Shown piece by piece: positions 6,529 through 7,377 of a stretch of DNA of 7,377 nt (the first letter of the stretch is position 1; the number at the start of each line of letters is the position of its first letter). The translations under genes and the position numbers were made by a program. Source of the DNA: Myxococcales bacterium. GTDB taxonomy: Bacteria; Myxococcota_A; Polyangia; Polyangiales; Houyiibacteriaceae. Under the pieces are notes generated by a model, which saw only the letters and a list, made by a program, of their open reading frames with translations, did no database searches and was not told where the DNA came from. The DNA lies in assembly GCA_030622585.1 (NCBI GenBank), contig JAUXFZ010000118.1, forward strand, positions 1 to 7,377. The letters run 5' to 3'.

Positions 6529-7377
6529 ATGCTGCGGTTCCTCAGCGAGCGGCGCGGATGGGTGTTCGCGGTCTTCGTCGCGCTCATGCTCGTGGTGGGC
6601 CTTTGGAGGTGGGGTGCGCCCCGCGCAGCAGCGCGCGCGTCCATTCTGATTAGCGACCGGCTCGGGGTCGATGCGCACATCGACCAGGCGCGTCTTTCGT
6701 TCGGCGGGGTCGAGCTCGGCGGCGTCGAGGTGCGCGGCCGTCATGGAGGGTTCGTCGTGCGCATCGATCAGGTAGACGCACGAATGAGCCTGCTCGGCGC
6801 CGTGTTCAGCGGGGCACAATCGGTGCGTGAGGTGTCCGCCCGGGGTGTCGCCGTGACGGTAGACCTAACGCACGAGGGGCTCGATAATTCGATCTCGGAG
6901 CTGCGGAGTCACACGTTTGGCAGCAAGCCCACGCCCGTCGTCGGTTCAGCTAGCAGTCGGGGCAGGGGTAGGGCCTATGCCATCGATGATCTCACGGTTC
7001 ATGTAGCGGATTCCGATGGGTCGCTCCTCTCCATGACCAACGTGAGCTTGCACAAAGAGGGCGACGACCTGCTTGCGAGCTTCGTCGACACCCTGCTTGG
7101 CGAGAAGAACGCGGATCACGCCGCCGTCGGACCCTCCAAGCTCGTCCTGTCGCGACAGGACGGTGAATGGAAGGTGCGAGAGCTCGAGATCGACGGCGCC
7201 AGCGTGCGCTCCCTCCACGACGGCGAAGGCAAAGAAAGGCCACTAGCCACCCGCCTCCGCCAAGCCCTATCCTCCCTGCGCCCCAACACTGGCACTGGCA
7301 CTGACACTGGCACTGGCACTGGCACTGGCACTGGCACTGACACTGGCACTGACACTGGCACTGACACTGACGCTGAC
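6529..7377 (+). CDS. Membrane-anchored AsmA/TamB-like envelope protein (5' part), with Thr-Gly/Thr-Asp repeat tract
   Basis: A frame of 283 codons runs from ATG 6529 to the window edge with no stop, so the gene continues beyond. ATG 6529 is the first start after an in-frame TAG at 6505. Residues about 11-26 (WVFAVFVALMLVVGLW) form one hydrophobic segment preceded by Arg residues, consistent with a signal anchor and an exported body. Residues about 45-110 alternate in beta-strand fashion (ARLSFGGVELGGVEVRG, then SLLGAVFSGAQSVREVSARGVAV), as in the N-termini of AsmA/TamB/YhdP-type envelope proteins. From residue 253 the protein becomes a run of Thr-Gly and Thr-Asp dipeptides. It could instead be the N-terminal region of a larger multidomain protein, such as an anchored peptidoglycan transglycosylase; the missing C-terminus would decide. 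No clear Shine-Dalgarno precedes the start. The family call is moderate; that the frame is a real gene is well supported. Confidence 0.72.
   Translation, partial: MLRFLSERRGWVFAVFVALMLVVGLWRWGAPRAAARASILISDRLGVDAHIDQARLSFGGVELGGVEVRGRHGGFVVRIDQVDARMSLLGAVFSGAQSVREVSARGVAVTVDLTHEGLDNSISELRSHTFGSKPTPVVGSASSRGRGRAYAIDDLTVHVADSDGSLLSMTNVSLHKEGDDLLASFVDTLLGEKNADHAAVGPSKLVLSRQDGEWKVRELEIDGASVRSLHDGEGKERPLATRLRQALSSLRPNTGTGTDTGTGTGTGTGTDTGTDTGTDTDAD
7285..7377 (+). repeat. In-frame hexanucleotide tandem repeat (GGCACT / GACACT)
   Basis: From 7291 to the window end the sequence is hexamer units GGCACT or GACACT, with AACACT before them and GACGCT near the end: 15 units plus three bases from 7285. 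The units differ mainly by one base (G/A), giving the order N G G D G G G G G D G D G D D before each Thr or Ala. They encode alternating Gly/Asp and Thr. Six bases is two codons, so gain or loss of units keeps the frame. The array probably continues past the edge. Confidence 0.97.

Noticed and set aside
5499..6653. A 384-codon open frame on the + strand across coaE, the divergent spacer and dtd
   Set aside because: It is antisense to coaE and out of frame with dtd, both of which have clear family motifs. Its translation is Arg/Ser/Pro-rich with no recognisable domain, as expected of a shadow frame in GC-rich DNA.
7116..7367. Minus-strand frame encoding a Val-Pro/Val-Ser repeat
   Set aside because: It is the antisense reading of the hexamer tract; the + strand frame continues from a gene with a clear start and anchor.

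Overview
The window is GC-rich, gene-dense bacterial DNA. It holds eight protein-coding genes, two of them cut by the window edges, and has no intergenic gap longer than about 70 bases. No RNA gene, insertion sequence, CRISPR array or prophage signal was seen. The gene families suggest a Gram-negative bacterium. High GC, adjacent tldD/tldE genes, an AsmA-like envelope protein and a Thr-Gly/Thr-Asp dipeptide tract would fit a myxobacterium-like lineage (Myxococcota), but this placement is an inference from style, not from a marker gene.

Layout. (1) Positions 2-1445, + strand: the 3' end of a left-handed beta-helix N-acetyltransferase of the WbpD/WlbB type overlaps a complete PLP-dependent DegT/DnrJ/EryC1/StrS sugar aminotransferase (WbpE/WlbC type). 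This looks like the tail of a surface-polysaccharide nucleotide-sugar pathway that makes N-acetylated amino sugars. (2) Positions 1490-4302, + strand: tldD and tldE/pmbA, joined by an ATGA stop/start overlap, encode the two subunits of the TldD/TldE metalloprotease. (3) Positions 4299-5977, - strand: coaE (dephospho-CoA kinase) followed by an atypical SDR-fold protein, joined by a TAGTG stop/start overlap. The SDR gene ends tail-to-tail with tldE, the two stop codons lying in one CTAG palindrome. (4) Positions 6044-7377, + strand: dtd (D-aminoacyl-tRNA deacylase), divergent from coaE, then a membrane-anchored AsmA/TamB-like protein that runs off the window. Its last visible codons are a tandem hexamer array.

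Functionally the window moves from an accessory cell-surface sugar cassette into conserved housekeeping functions: peptide proteolysis, CoA synthesis and translation quality control. It ends in a cell-envelope gene. I see no clear new multi-gene system. The features most worth a second look are the SDR protein that has lost its catalytic Tyr/Lys and Rossmann glycines while staying coupled to coaE, the in-frame hexamer tract, the absence of an Asn in the Dtd signature, the gene-end arrangement at 4299-4365, and possible leaderless starts for coaE and the last gene.
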